Positions 12,530 to 23,344 of a DNA stretch of 64,000 bases are shown here, one piece after another. A program made the translations under genes and the position numbers. The DNA is from Carettochelys insculpta. Lineage: Eukaryota; Chordata; Testudines; Carettochelyidae. The notes beneath the pieces are model-generated. The model was not told the origin of the DNA. It did no database searches and saw only the letters and a program-made list of their open reading frames with translations. The DNA is taken from NCBI RefSeq assembly GCF_033958435.1, contig NC_134160.1, forward strand, positions 9,969,001-10,033,000. The letters run 5' to 3'. The number at the start of each line of letters is the position of its first letter. Position 1 is the stretch's first letter.

Positions 12530-14330
12530 GGCAAGAGTTAGGTGACAACTAGGAATGTACAGTTGGGGGGCAGGGTTACTTCTGTACTGAAGTTTCTCTC
12601 ACTGTATTTGGACTGCCTGTTGCATATGATTTACTTCTTTGGTGGACCGTCTCCATAGGTGCTGACTCTGTGGGTGCTCTGGGGCTGAAGCACCCACAAG
12701 GAAAACTTGGTGCTCCAGCCCCTGAACACTTACAAAGTTGGCATCCAATGGCCCCGATCAGCTCCTCCTCTCTTTCCCAGCACCTCCCATCTGCCATTGG
12801 ACCCCACGGCTCTGAACTTTCCCTTCCTTCCCTATGTCTCCCACCTGCCACAATCAGCTGTTTCGTATCATTGGGAGGCTCTGGAGGAGGGAAGGGAAGA
12901 ACAAGGATGCAGGGTGCTTAGTGGAGGGGGAGGAACTGAGTGGGAATAGGCAGAGCAGCCATGGAGCCTTAGGGGAAGGGGCAGAACTGTGCTATACACA
13001 GCCTGGTTTGAGGCAGTTGCTGCGGGGCCCCACATTTTGGCTGCTCCAAGCATCCCATGGGCTGCACATTCCTCTGTATTGACCTTAGCCCTGGAGACCA
13101 GGCCAGCCTGGGAGAGGTGGTTTGTTTTGTTTTGTTTTGTGGGAGACTGGGGCCTGCAGAGGGGTTGGATCCCCTGTACTCATTGTGGAACCATGAGAAG
13201 CAAAGTGATACAGCAGCCAGCACTACTTCACTGCCATCTCCCAGCAGGGTTGCTCAGCTTTACTTTGACAGCAGGATGAGGAGCACCCCTCCCAGCCTCA
13301 TCCTGCTCCCCTCCGCTCTGCTCTCCTGCCACCTGCATTGGTTAAGGGAGCAGACTGCAGCAGGCAGAGGCTGGGCAGAGCACTCCACTTCCTGCCCCTG
13401 TAGGGAAGGCTGAAATGGGGGTGGGATGGGGTAGAAAGAGGTAGGATGGGGTTGGAGTAGGGGCAGTGCTTCGGGAAGGGTACAGTGGTGATATGGGCAG
13501 GAACTGGATTGCCTTGGTCCCCATGCCCCATAGGGATGGCTCTGGGAAGGGCTGGAGGGCAGGGCCTGGGGCAGACCCAGGTGTTGAGCACCCTCTGGAA
13601 CTTTTGAAAGTCAGTGTTTATGACTATCTCCAGTGAAGGCAGTTTTAAATGTGTTAAGACATGTATCCCAGACTTCAAAAGCTTGGGGGTCTCACCCATA
13701 AAATTTGGTCCAATGAAAGGTAATGCCTCACCCACTTCTTCATCTCTCTTAATATCCTGGTATTTACACATGTATGGGCAGTGAGTGAACCACAGGCTTG
13801 GGGAGCTTCGACCCCCAGCCTGGCTTATCTTTTCCACCTGAGCACCTGCCACTTCTCCCTCCTGCCCCCACAGAAGCTGAGGACCCACTCCCTGCACAGC
13901 TACTAGCCCCATCATCCCCACAATCCCCAGGTTGCCCGAGCATCCCCAGCCCCAAAGTTACCAACAGTGGGAGGCAAACACCCCCAAATCTGCAGTGTTG
14001 TGGAGTCCTAGCTGCCCCAGCCCCAGCAGGTTTTCTGCAAGAGAAGCACCCTGCATGAGCTGGATGGGGTCAATTAGTGGCAAGCAGGAGGGGGCCTTGG
14101 CGCACAGTGTTGTTGGGGAGGCACAGCTTACCCCTGCCTGTGCCACCCATTCCCACACTGACACGGCTACCGCTATACTGCACATAACCTGTTGTAGGAG
14201 ATTTCTGGCTTGGCCTTGATAGCAGCTCCTGAGATATACTATTGCAACATTTCTTAAAGATAGAGGGGCCTCTATGAGACCAGCTTCCAACTCTCTTTTT
14301 GTCCCTCAAGGGAGGTCAAATTAGAACCAT
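12530..14330. repeat. GC-rich unclassified repeat block
   Basis: A C- and G-rich block with several overlapping open frames on both strands (up to 207 codons on the minus strand at 13298-13921). Their low complexity and lack of domains argue against genes. The phrase CCCCCAAATCTGCAGTGT occurs here (13980-13997) and again near 20687-20704, so parts of the block are dispersed repeats. A TTTTG pentamer tract lies at about 13125-13141. A GACACGGCTACCGCTAT word at 14160 resembles the terminal word of PLE tails. Confidence 0.5.
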
Positions 14331-15175
14331 GAAAATATTTGTGGGCTAGTAACGTCAAACAGTTCAGCAGTTCCACTAAAATTGAAACTCTCATTCAATT
14401 TTCACCACCAACTCATATAACAAAAACTTACATTTTCATTATATTGGACCCCATAAAAATGAACAGCATCAGTGTTAAAGAAATGGATGTTTGTTGAGAA
14501 TGTTGGGCATCATGCTCAGGGATACTCCCAAAACCTATTTGCGAGGATTAATCTTCTTCTACTGAGTAATTCATTACCTTTTATCTGCTTTTTATTGGGT
14601 GCAATCCCAAAATTGCTGAATCTGTGAGTTTCAGTGAAGAAAAGGTTTCTTTAATGGTTGGGAAAATAGCATTGCAACACCGGAAAGGATGAACAGCTCC
14701 ATTTTGAAAAGAAGGGTGCAGTGAGCTGTTGGGAGTTAGCTGCCCTGGACAGAGTGACTTATAAAAGGCAATAAGCTGGAGGTGTTTGAGGAAATAAGGT
14801 CTTTATTTTTGGACTGTTAGGCAGAATAAGCATACTTCATAACTAGTGTACCATAATACAATACAAAATGGATAGTTATTGTCTTGAACTTCTGTATCTT
14901 TACCAGTGGACTTGCCCTGCTCTTCTATTTTATGGGGGTTTTTCTATCTTTTTATTCCCTCTTAGTCTCCCTTGTTCCTCTCTCCTATAAAGTTGCTATG
15001 TAATTCTCGTTTTTTTTAAAAGTGGGAGACTAAACCATGCACACACAATTCACATATAATTAAATTGAGAGGAAGAATGGTCCAGTTATCTTCTGTGTCT
15101 GTTATCTAGCTGTAAAACTGCAGTTTCCCTGTTTCACAGAGATGTTGTGAGGCTAAACACATTAAAAATTGTGAC
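14331..15175. other. No gene recognised, possible MIR-like trace
   Basis: Mostly AT-rich, no gene. 15115-15170 has words (CCCTGTTTCACAGAGATGTT, GTGAGGCTAAACACATTAA) reminiscent of ancient MIR or LINE3-type repeats; weak. Confidence 0.35.
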
Positions 15176-15179
15176 AGCA

Positions 15180-15375
15180 ACGAAGGGTCCTGTGGCACCT
15201 TATAAACTAACAGAAAAGTTTTGAGCATGAGCTTTCATGAGCACAGAGAACCTTAAATATTGAGTCTGTTCTGGTCTGGCTATGATCTGAAGAAGTGGGT
15301 CTGTCCCACGAAAGCTCATCACCTAATAAATTATTTTATTAGTCTTTAAAGTGCTATTGGACTGCTTTTTCATTT
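15180..15375. mobile_element. PLE 3' tails, head-to-head pair
   Basis: The left part (about 15185-15248) reads as an antisense PLE-type tail (TCCTGTGGCACCTTATAAAC, then GAGCATGAGCTTTCATGAG). The right part (15249-15375) is sense: CTTAAATATTGAGTCTGTTC, ATCTGAAGAAGTGGGTCTG, CCCACGAAAGCTCATCACC, AGTCTTTAAAGTGCTATTGG. The right part matches the tail after the 23.4-kb GIY-YIG fragment almost word for word. It holds a hammerhead-like core, discussed in the findings. Confidence 0.8.
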
Positions 15376-16850
15376 TTATATAATCACTGACATTCATCAT
15401 GGAAAGGAAGATGTATGGGTGTTAGGTGTTTCTGGTTCAGACATGAGAAGTGGGGAGATGCATAAGTGCAGGTGGGCCCCTGTTGATGCTCAAGGGAGAA
15501 AAGAATATGTATATAACTGATATGACCTCCAGCCAGTCCTGGTTTGTACTCTATGAGCGACAGATTTACCCAGCATTGCTTGGGTTTGTAACTCAATTAA
15601 GCTACTCTGAAATAAATGTATTTTGATTTAATTTTTGAAAAATACAATATTATTTTATTAAGTTGTTTTATTTTTGGATTTCTGAAAAAAGGAATGGTTA
15701 ATATTTATTTTTTATGTAGCAATGTTTTGTAAATGGGAATTCCATCAAGTATATTTTTTCTTCATTCTTACAAACTGTATCATTATGTTTTAACAAAAAA
15801 GGGCTATAGTCAATTTGGACTCTACATTTTCTTCTCATTTTCAACCCTTAGGCACTAATTTAGCTTCAAACTTCTCCATTTTACCACTTTTCTATAAAGC
15901 CTCTCTCAGAGCTCTTCACTGAGAAGCAATCCTATTTGTGCTACATCATATTTTTCTGGCTCATCTTGGCTCAATCTCTTTCAACATTTGCTCAGTTATG
16001 TCACTTTTGCGTACTGTATTTGATTTGGCAATAGTCCCTTTTCTCTTGCAAAACCAGGCACAACCCATTTTCCTGGCACAACCAAATCCTTATGCTGCTT
16101 TAAGTTCTGGTCAGAGGAAGGTGCATACTGAATTTGGTGCTCCTTGCTCTGAAGGTTAGGGGGAGTTCTTGAACAAACAGACAAACCAACAAACTCTAAA
16201 ATATACAGTCGATTTTTCTCTTTGCTGAAATGGCAGGTGCTGACTGCCAGGGGGCAGCAAAGGGAGATTTTTTGCTCGCAGCCCTTGGCGGTTGGAGCTT
16301 TTCAGCTTGATTGTGCTAAATGCTTATATGCCAGTGTTTCCATTTAGAAACTCTGCCTTCCCCTCCCCCCCCTTCTCAGTTTCTCTACCATTAACTCTGT
16401 GCTGCTGCTGCTGCAGCCTGTTCCACCTCCCATGCAGCATGATGGGGGTGGAGACACGGAGGGGCTCTGCCAGGAGACGGGCTGAGTTGCTCTGCGCTCC
16501 CTGTGCGCTCTGTGAGGGGGGCAGAGAGTTAGGAGGGGACCCTCTGGTCACCCTCTCTTCCCCTGCCCCCCCCCCAGGATGGGGACCAAAGGACGCTGCC
16601 CATGGGCCCCCAGCGAGCTTTCCTTCCCTGCCCCCAATTATGGGTTATGAAGAGCGCCTGCCTCCCCACCCCCATCGATGATGTACATAAGGGGGGGGCT
16701 GCCCCCCATACTGGCTTTGCTCTGCCCGGGGGGGGGCACAAAAGCTCTCCCCCCCCCCCATCGGCTGGGGCTCTGCTACAATGGTGGGGCTGTGCCCCCC
16801 ACCGATCTGAGGGCTGCCCTCCATGAGGTTGGGCCGTGTGCTCAAGGACA
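15376..16850. other. No gene recognised
   Basis: AT-rich to about 16.3 kb, then increasingly C- and G-rich with homopolymer runs up to the CpG island. A CTG run lies at about 16400-16416. The open frames at 16292-16974 are compositional. No supported gene. Confidence 0.45.
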
Positions 16851-16859
16851 CTTGGCGTG

Positions 16860-17780
16860 GGGGCTCCCCGCGGCTTGGGACCACGCTCAGTCCTGAGCTG
16901 GGACTTTCTCCCCGCCCCTCCCCCCGCAAATCGGGAGTTTCCAGGAAGCAGCGCTGAGAGGGGGGCCGCTTCACCGCGTAGGCTCAACTCCCCCGCCTCC
17001 GCGGAGACCGTGGCAGTATCGTCAAATAGTCCCCGAGGCAAACCGGACTTCCTCCAGCTTGGGTGGAGCGTGGGACGCCCCGCAGCCGTCTGGAGGGGTG
17101 CGGGGGCCGAAGCAAAATTAAGCGAGTTCGGCCTAGGGCTAAAGGGAGAGTTTTGGGAAGAGGGATGGTGAGATGGGGGAAGGAGTCCCGGCCGGGGCGG
17201 AAGGACCCGAAGGGAAGGAGAGTGAAGGAGCGGTTGGTGCGTTCATGTAGGGAGGGGAGAGAGCGGGAAAACACGGCGCGGACGGAGCCGAGAAATCGTC
17301 CCACCCCCCAGCTGAGCCATGGGGGGTAGCCCCAGTGGGCGCTGCTCGCGACTGCAGGAGGGGGCCGTGCCCGTGCCCGTGCCCGTGCCCGCACAGAGCG
17401 ACGTTCCCCTCTGAGGCTCAGCGGGTAGTGCCCCTGCAGCCGGACCCCCAGCAGGGGCGGGGAGGTTCTGCCCCAGAGCAGCGAGCGCCTTGCGCAGGGA
17501 CGGGAGAGGCAAAGGGGTCAGCTCGGGAGCAAGAAGCGGTGTGGGGAAGGGGCAGCGGGGCTGGGGGTCGCGCGCGCGGGGCAGGAAGGACAGGTCTGGA
17601 GAGGACGCTGCGGGGGGGTGGGGCAGACAAATCAGGACCGGGGTAGGGTTTGGGACTTGCGAGTTGGTGATGCTCTGGAAAGCCCGAGCTGGGAGACTTG
17701 GTGCTGCCCAGCAGGGGGGCGAAAAAGTGGGGCTGCGGTACCCTGACGACTACGTAAATGCGAGTTTTCTGTCCGTTAAT
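16860..17780. promoter_or_regulatory. CpG island, candidate promoter of an unidentified gene
   Basis: About 0.9 kb of strongly GC-rich sequence with many CpG dinucleotides, including several CGCG words (for example GGGTCGCGCGCGCGGGG near 17565-17580). It stands against an AT-rich, CpG-poor background. There is no transposon terminus around it, unlike the GC-rich block at 47.4-51.3 kb. In vertebrates such islands usually mark promoters. I cannot place a start site, strand or first exon with confidence. Long frames on both strands reflect absence of AT-rich stops and are not called as genes. Confidence 0.6.
17365..17392. repeat. CCGTGC hexamer microsatellite
   Basis: Over four tandem units of a CCGTGC hexamer within the CpG island. 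Confidence 0.85.
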
Positions 17781-18204
17781 CGTGCGGGAGAAGAAACAGC
17801 AGTTCTCAGCTTTGTGTTCACCCCTTTTTTTTTTCCTTCCACCCCCCCACCCATCTCCGCAGTTCAGTCACCCCACGGTATAGGGTGGATGGTGTTTAAT
17901 ATGGCCTCAGAGTGGTGTCTGCTTCGTTTTGTTCTTATGTGGACCCGCTTTCTGCTGGAACTGCCTCTCACCCTCAGAGATGACTCGGGGAACTGAAGTT
18001 TCCTGCCTCTTCCAGGGACAACCCCAATTCATCACTGCCCTGCCCTGTGGATTGTTACTCCCCAACACTGAGTAACTTACTGGTTTAGTTTCCTTTTTCT
18101 GAATTAGCAAAGCTACAACAGACTCATCTGTACCATGATGTTTGTAGAAGTTTGCTTGAGGACCCTGCATATTTCACTTCACAGAGGCACCCACATATCC
18201 TAAA

Positions 18205-18630
18205 TCAGGGCTTCACATCTTTCCATTAACCCTGCAGGAGAAAAATATTCTGATCGTTCTAATGTTTTCCCCCAACACCTCCCCCTTTCCTAGTTACACA
18301 GGCTTCATGTCCTTCCATTAACCCTGAGGAGAGAGGACAAAAGCTAAACTCTTGCCTTGCTTCCTTCATCCCCATTCCCAGCTAAGCAGGCTTCATATTC
18401 TCTGGTTAATGTTGAAAGGAGAGGAGGACAAGAGCTGATGATGATTCTCAGGCCTTGCTCTGTTTCTCCCCACCCCCTCCATCATCACTGTCCCCATCCC
18501 CCACTGCAGCTCCCATAGACTTGCATCTCTTCCATTAACACTGAAAGGGGAGGACAGGAGCTCTGATGGGTTTTTCTCAGGTTTATTCTGTTCTCTCACT
18601 TCTACCAACCAGTATCCTATTCTACAGCCC
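18205..18630. repeat. Degenerate tandem repeat, four units
   Basis: Four related units start near 18205, 18301, 18390 and 18519, about 90-130 bp each. Each opens with a version of CTTCATGTCCTTCCATTAAC, then CTGAAAGGAGAGGACAAGAGC, then a T/C-rich stretch. Units 3 and 4 share most wording. The block begins some 400 bp downstream of the CpG island. Confidence 0.65.
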
Positions 18631-18639
18631 TTCTTAAAG

Positions 18640-19830
18640 TGCAAACCCTGCAGCCAGTTCCATTTTCATATACACCAATCCAATTGTCCTTCCCCCAACT
18701 CTATCCAAGCTCCACAACCCTGTAGGAAAAACTGGTGATTTCCCCCCTTTTTGCTTATTCACAAAGGGGTGGCAGTTTTATCAAATGTGTGATCTGTAGG
18801 CTGCAGCGTGCTTTCAGAGCAAGTTTTATAAAATCTTATTAAGGACTATATATAACCCTTTGAAATTCTCCATTTTGGTCTTTCGAAAAGTTCTGTCTCA
18901 TTACTTCTGGATCAGAAAAGGTCAGTTTAACCCCTTCCATTTTAAAATCAGGAGTAGGTTGGGAAGGGTGATTTTTATTTTATGATTGCGATAGCTCATT
19001 TTAGTGAATGAATTTTTTTCAAACCAGTCTTGAAGCACACGGCGAAAAATGTCTCAGCCCTGATGAAAGTCATGTATGTGTTAATAAGAGGTTGGCAGGG
19101 TATGCAAAGCAAAAGAGAATCTTTAACCAGCTCTGCCATTCCTTCTACATACCACAAATTTGTGAACTGTAACCACAAGGTGGATTGGATGTGTGTGTGG
19201 TATGCTGCCGTAGGAGACGTAGTTAATTGCATCGCAGGTGGATGCTCACTCATTTCCCGTGCTATTATTTTTAAAGTACCTTTAAGTTTATATACACTTT
19301 TTTTTTTCTGGAGGCATTTAGTGAGGCTTAATTAATACTTGTGAAGCACTTTGATAACCTTAAAGGAAAGGTGTCATAAAACTACAAAGTATTTACTGAG
19401 TCAGATTTCATTTTAAAATAATTTTGATTTTTTTTCTGTACTAACAGTTCTAAAAATTTACGTGAATAGACCAATTATATTTAACAGATCCTCAGGTGCT
19501 GGAGCCAAAGCATTCTTGCAGCAACATCATAGCTATGAAACTTTTTGTATAGTGAACTCCTTGCCAGAGCAGATCCATCAGATCAAATCCAAACCTGCCT
19601 GTATTTAGGACCAAATAAAATGTCCCTTCCTACAAAAGGCCTTGAAACAGTGCTGGTAAACAAAACAAAGAGCAATCCCTTCAGTTCATAAACCCCTCTC
19701 CACCAGGGAATAAAGAGAAGTAACACTACTTTCTTGGTGTACTCTGATACCGTTTACATTTGTACAATGCTTAAATGCCAAAGCAATCAGTGACTTAGAA
19801 ATACATGTAATCATAGGAAATACATTTTGA
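18640..19830. other. No gene recognised; one ancient LINE-like trace
   Basis: No supported gene. 19333-19395 (AATACTTGTGAAGCACTTTG, then ACTACAAAGTATTTA) resembles the 3' end of ancient L3/MIR-type repeats. Confidence 0.4.
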
Positions 19831-19837
19831 AATAAAA

Positions 19838-19925
19838 CAGCAGAAATGTGGCAGTTTAAAGACTAACAATGATTTATTCAGTGATGAGCTTCCATGGGAC
19901 AGACCAACTTCATCAGATCAATCTC
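19838..19925 (-). mobile_element. PLE 3' tail, antisense
   Basis: On the minus strand it reads ATCTGATGAAGTTGGTCTGT, CCCATGGAAGCTCATCACTG, AATAAATCATTGTTAGTC. This is the same tail as at 15.3 and 24.1 kb, with CTGATGA in place of CTGAAGA. Confidence 0.8.
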
Positions 19926-20399
19926 ATTTCCAATAGAGACTGACATTTATAAGTACAGAGGACTAAAAAAATTGCAATAAAAACTGACAAATCAAGTACA
20001 TAGGACAGAAGGATGAGAGGAGGGGGGAAGCTATCAATCTAGCTCTCCACACAAAATACTATAGTGTATATTTACAAGAGGATTAAAATTTTTGTTTTCC
20101 ACGTCCTTTTTCTAACACTCTTTTCTGTAAGTTTCATATTAAAATGTTAAATTCCTTTTTCAGTACGGTGGGTAAACGTTAATTGTATCAGTGGTGTTTT
20201 GTCATTTTTATAAAACGAAGGGAGATTAGAGCCTTGTAACTGGGAGAAATGTACTTCATATTGGGGAAATAGCACTTCATATTGGGGAAATCGTTATATA
20301 ATAGAGGGACCTACTGTATCTTGGTGTAAGGGAGAATCTAACACTAAGAACATAGAGGCTATATAAACTTAAACTCCTTTAATCTGGGTACCTGTGATC

Positions 20400-20465
20400 T
20401 AGGAATACCTATACTTCAGACTACCTCATGGCTGGAGTACTAGTATTGTCTGCCGACAGGCCGGA
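20400..20465. repeat. Dispersed repeat shared with 26.71-26.77 kb
   Basis: The run from GAATACCTATACTTCAGA through CTGGAGTACTAGTATTGTC closely matches GAATACCTGTGCTTCAGA through CTGGAGTACCAACATTGGC at 26712-26765. The family is unknown to me. Confidence 0.55.
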
Positions 20466-20826
20466 TCCAGACAAGCTGCAGAGGAGGAAGTGGAAAGTCC
20501 TTGTCTCTAGGCTCTTCTCCTATTGCTTGCATTGGCTGTGAATCTTGGCTGGTGGGAGCAGCAGGGGGCATAGAGCCCCACGTGCCCCTGGGAGGACACC
20601 AGCTAAGTGCCACACCTCTTTCCCCCCTCACGTCCAGACCCTGCACCCCTATTCCACTCGTAGTTCCTTCTTCCAAAACCATGCCCCCAAATCTGCAGTG
20701 TGCTTCTTATCCCTGCATCCTCCTTCCCTCTCAGATCAAATATCCCCACTGTCAGCACACTACTGTTTAAATACAGTGCATTAAGGATTTATTCTATGAC
20801 ATTTACAGTATTCTACCATGGTTTTA

Positions 20827-20907
20827 TCTGACGAAGCGAGTCTTTGCCCACAAAGTTTATGCTCCAAAATATCTGTTAGTCTGTAAGGTGCCACAAGACT
20901 TCTATGT
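20827..20907 (+). mobile_element. PLE-type 3' tail, sense
   Basis: Reads CTGACGAAGCGAGTCTTTGC, CCACAAAGTTTATGCTCC, AAAATATCTGTTAGTCTG, AAGGTGCCACAAGACTTCT. It belongs to the subfamily also seen at 58.1 kb. Confidence 0.75.
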
Positions 20908-21039
20908 ACAAAAGCTCTAGTAATACGGGGGGTCCCTGTTATAAATCCAGGTTACCTTCCTAAATAATGCAGCTTATCATGAAATGACTTATAAAGATGA
21001 ATTACTACCTACAGAGAATAATGTAATTAGCTTGAGATA

Positions 21040-21367
21040 CCGTAATCCCTCAATTTACGTGGAGGTTGCATCATGGGCAACATCTGAGTAAAGTGAATTT
21101 TGTGTAAATTGGAAGGGGTTGGGGAGATCCCCAGAATTCCCCTGGCTGAGGGAGCAGGCAGCAGGGAGTTTCTCCCAGCAGACAGACAGACACAGGCTTG
21201 CAGCGTGGTTTCTCCCAGCTGGGAGAAGCCACGCCACAAGCAGTTGTCTGCATGCTGGGCTCCCCAGCTGGGGGAGTTGGAGGGCAGGGGGTGGTTTCCA
21301 TTTGCACTTAATTTGCAGTAAGGCAAGTTTAGCGCAAATTGAAATCACACTTCTTGAGGGTTTACTG
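21040..21367. mobile_element. pogo/Tigger-type MITE with TA duplication
   Basis: The left terminus CCGTAATCCCTCAATTTACG and the right terminus TTGAGGGTTTACTG are inverted partners. Both sides are flanked by TA (21038-21039 and 21368-21369), the target of pogo/Tc1-mariner elements. The interior has a palindrome around TTTCTCCCAGCTGGGAGAAG. It lies just beyond the C-terminal side of the decayed Tigger transposase and may be its non-autonomous relative. Confidence 0.75.
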
Positions 21368-21479
21368 TACATTCCCAACACATACAGTTCACACACGTGT
21401 ATAAACGTATAATGTACCTATAATCCATAAAAAACAGTACATAGAAATAGATAAGACAAGTATGTTATTCTTATCTTGT

Positions 21480-23340
21480 AAATGGATTTGTTGTGTTTGA
21501 TGGTGGAAGTAGGGATACTGAATCAGTCCCCCTGCTTGGTGAGAGTTAGGCAGAAGAGAAGAGAGTGATCCACCACCATTGATTCATCATCCAAGATGTC
21601 AATTTCTTCATTCTTGACACCTAAAGGCTGTGCAACTACTGTTGGTCCTGCTTCTTCTCTGTCTTGAAGGTGTTAAGGTCCAGCTTCTTCCATGACTGGT
21701 TCGAGTTTCTTTGTTTTCCCAGAGAAAGACTCAGGTGTTGTCTGTTGGCCACCACAAATTTTTGCATCCCAAATCTCATGATAGCATGATAAGCTGTCGT
21801 TTAGGAGACATGCAAACTTGGAAGAATGGTCAGTTGGATGATCATGAGTCTTGATTGTGTCGATGACTTCATCAGCAAGGTTAATATGGTGAAGAGACTT
21901 CATTGTAAGTCCTTTATCTTCCTTCATTTGTTTCTACTTCATCTTCATCCTGGCTTTCCTCTTCAAATTCTTGCTTATTTAGCTCTTCCAGGTCTTCCTT
22001 ACTTAGAGGTTCTGAATGAGAAACAAGCAATTCAGTCAAATCTTCTTCATCAATGTCATCTAATATAATTTTTGCTTGCGTCACCAAGTCCTTTCCAATT
22101 GTGGTCTCATCAAAACCAACAAAGTCATTCACTGCTTCAGGAGAGATTTTTTTTCCAAACACTGTTCATGCATTGAACACTTATTTCATCCCATGTCGTG
22201 CCAATGTGCATCACTGCATCCATTATGTTAAAAGTTTTCTAAAATTCCTGCATGGTTGGTTTTCCTTTTCCATCTGTATCTTTGATGAGTCTTTTGAATG
22301 TCCCACATAGATATTGGGCTTTAAAGTTAGCAATCGCACCTTGATCCATTGGCTGGATTAGTGACTTAGTGTGCGGTGGTAAAAACTCAACTTTAATGTT
22401 GGGGTGTAACAATTCACAATCTAAGGTATGCCTCTACAAGAAGAAGAATTTTGAATGATAGATTTTGTTCTTCACAATATTTTTTCATTTCTGTAACAAA
22501 ATAATCCACAAAACAGTCCCAGAATGTTTGCTTTGTTATCCAAGCCTTTTGCTGATACGTCCATGTGATGGGAAGATGAGACTTGACATAATTTTTCATA
22601 GCACAAGCGTTCTCACCATGATAAACGAGCAGTGGTTTAATCTTCTTGGCAATGCCAAAGGGAGATACCAAGCAAGAGTGTCAGGTGGTCATTCGCAGCC
22701 TTGAAGCTGGGTGCACTTTTTTCATTAACAGAAATGTAGGTTCATTTTGGCATTTGTTTCCAATAAAGTCCTGTCTCATCCACATTAAAGACTTGTAGAT
22801 CGTTCCTGAATGACGTTTCTCTACTTTGCCTCGTATGCTTTGGCCAGCTCTGTGTCAGCACTCGCTGCTTCACCTTGCACTCTAACATTCTTGAACCCGT
22901 AGCATGACTGGAAACTGTAAAACCAGCCACAGCTAGCATTAAATATTTTTCTTTAGAAGTGCCTCCCATCTCCTGCTTCTCTTTATCCTTCTGGAATTTG
23001 AATAATCTCACTGCCTTCTCCTGAATGGCACTGATACTTACCGGCGTATTCTGTGTATGCAAGTCATCCAACCATGCAGCCAACATTGTCTCTCATGTTT
23101 CCATCACCTTGCTTCTTTGCTGAGCGATTTTATACAAGAGTGCTGCGTCATATGCTTAGCCTTTTTCATTATATCATCAGCATTCTTGGCAATAATATGA
23201 ACCATCGTTGGAGGTAGGCCAAGATGGCGAGCAATATCAGCAACCTGTTCACCATTTCTGCTGTGCTTTATCACATCTGTTTTCACAGTGAGACTCTCAC
23301 ATGTTGCCTCTTGCAAATAGCACTTGATTTCCCAGTCAAG
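21480..23340 (-). pseudogene. Tigger/pogo transposase, decayed (JRK/TIGD-like)
   Basis: Read on the minus strand, broken frames follow the order of a Tigger1/TIGD1-like protein. 23316-23104 gives an N-terminal CENP-B-type helix-turn-helix (KTDVIKHSRNGEQVADIARH). 23086-22742 gives the second DNA-binding part and the first catalytic block (VFNVDETGLYWKQMPK, where the Asp of NVDET is a catalytic residue). 22671-22414 continues the DDE domain (LLVYHGENACAMKNYVKSHL) to ILLLVEAYL, where the expected catalytic Asp has become Glu. Sense at about 22320-22360 gives the QPMDQG region. 22162-21914 and 21927-21673 give the acidic C-terminus. Several frameshifts and stops make it non-functional. The N-terminal end is cut at about 23340, where the PLE begins. 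Confidence 0.85.
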
Positions 23341-23344
23341 GTTA

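Noticed and set aside
13298..13921. 207-codon minus-strand open frame
   Set aside because: GC-rich, low-complexity translation with overlapping open frames on the other strand and no domain or splice context.
16292..17996. Several frames of 100-170 codons around the CpG island
   Set aside because: They exist on both strands because the region has few stops. Translations are Pro/Gly/Arg-rich with no motif.
18205..18630. CRISPR-like array
   Set aside because: Units are long, diverged and directly tandem with no spacers; vertebrate context excludes it.
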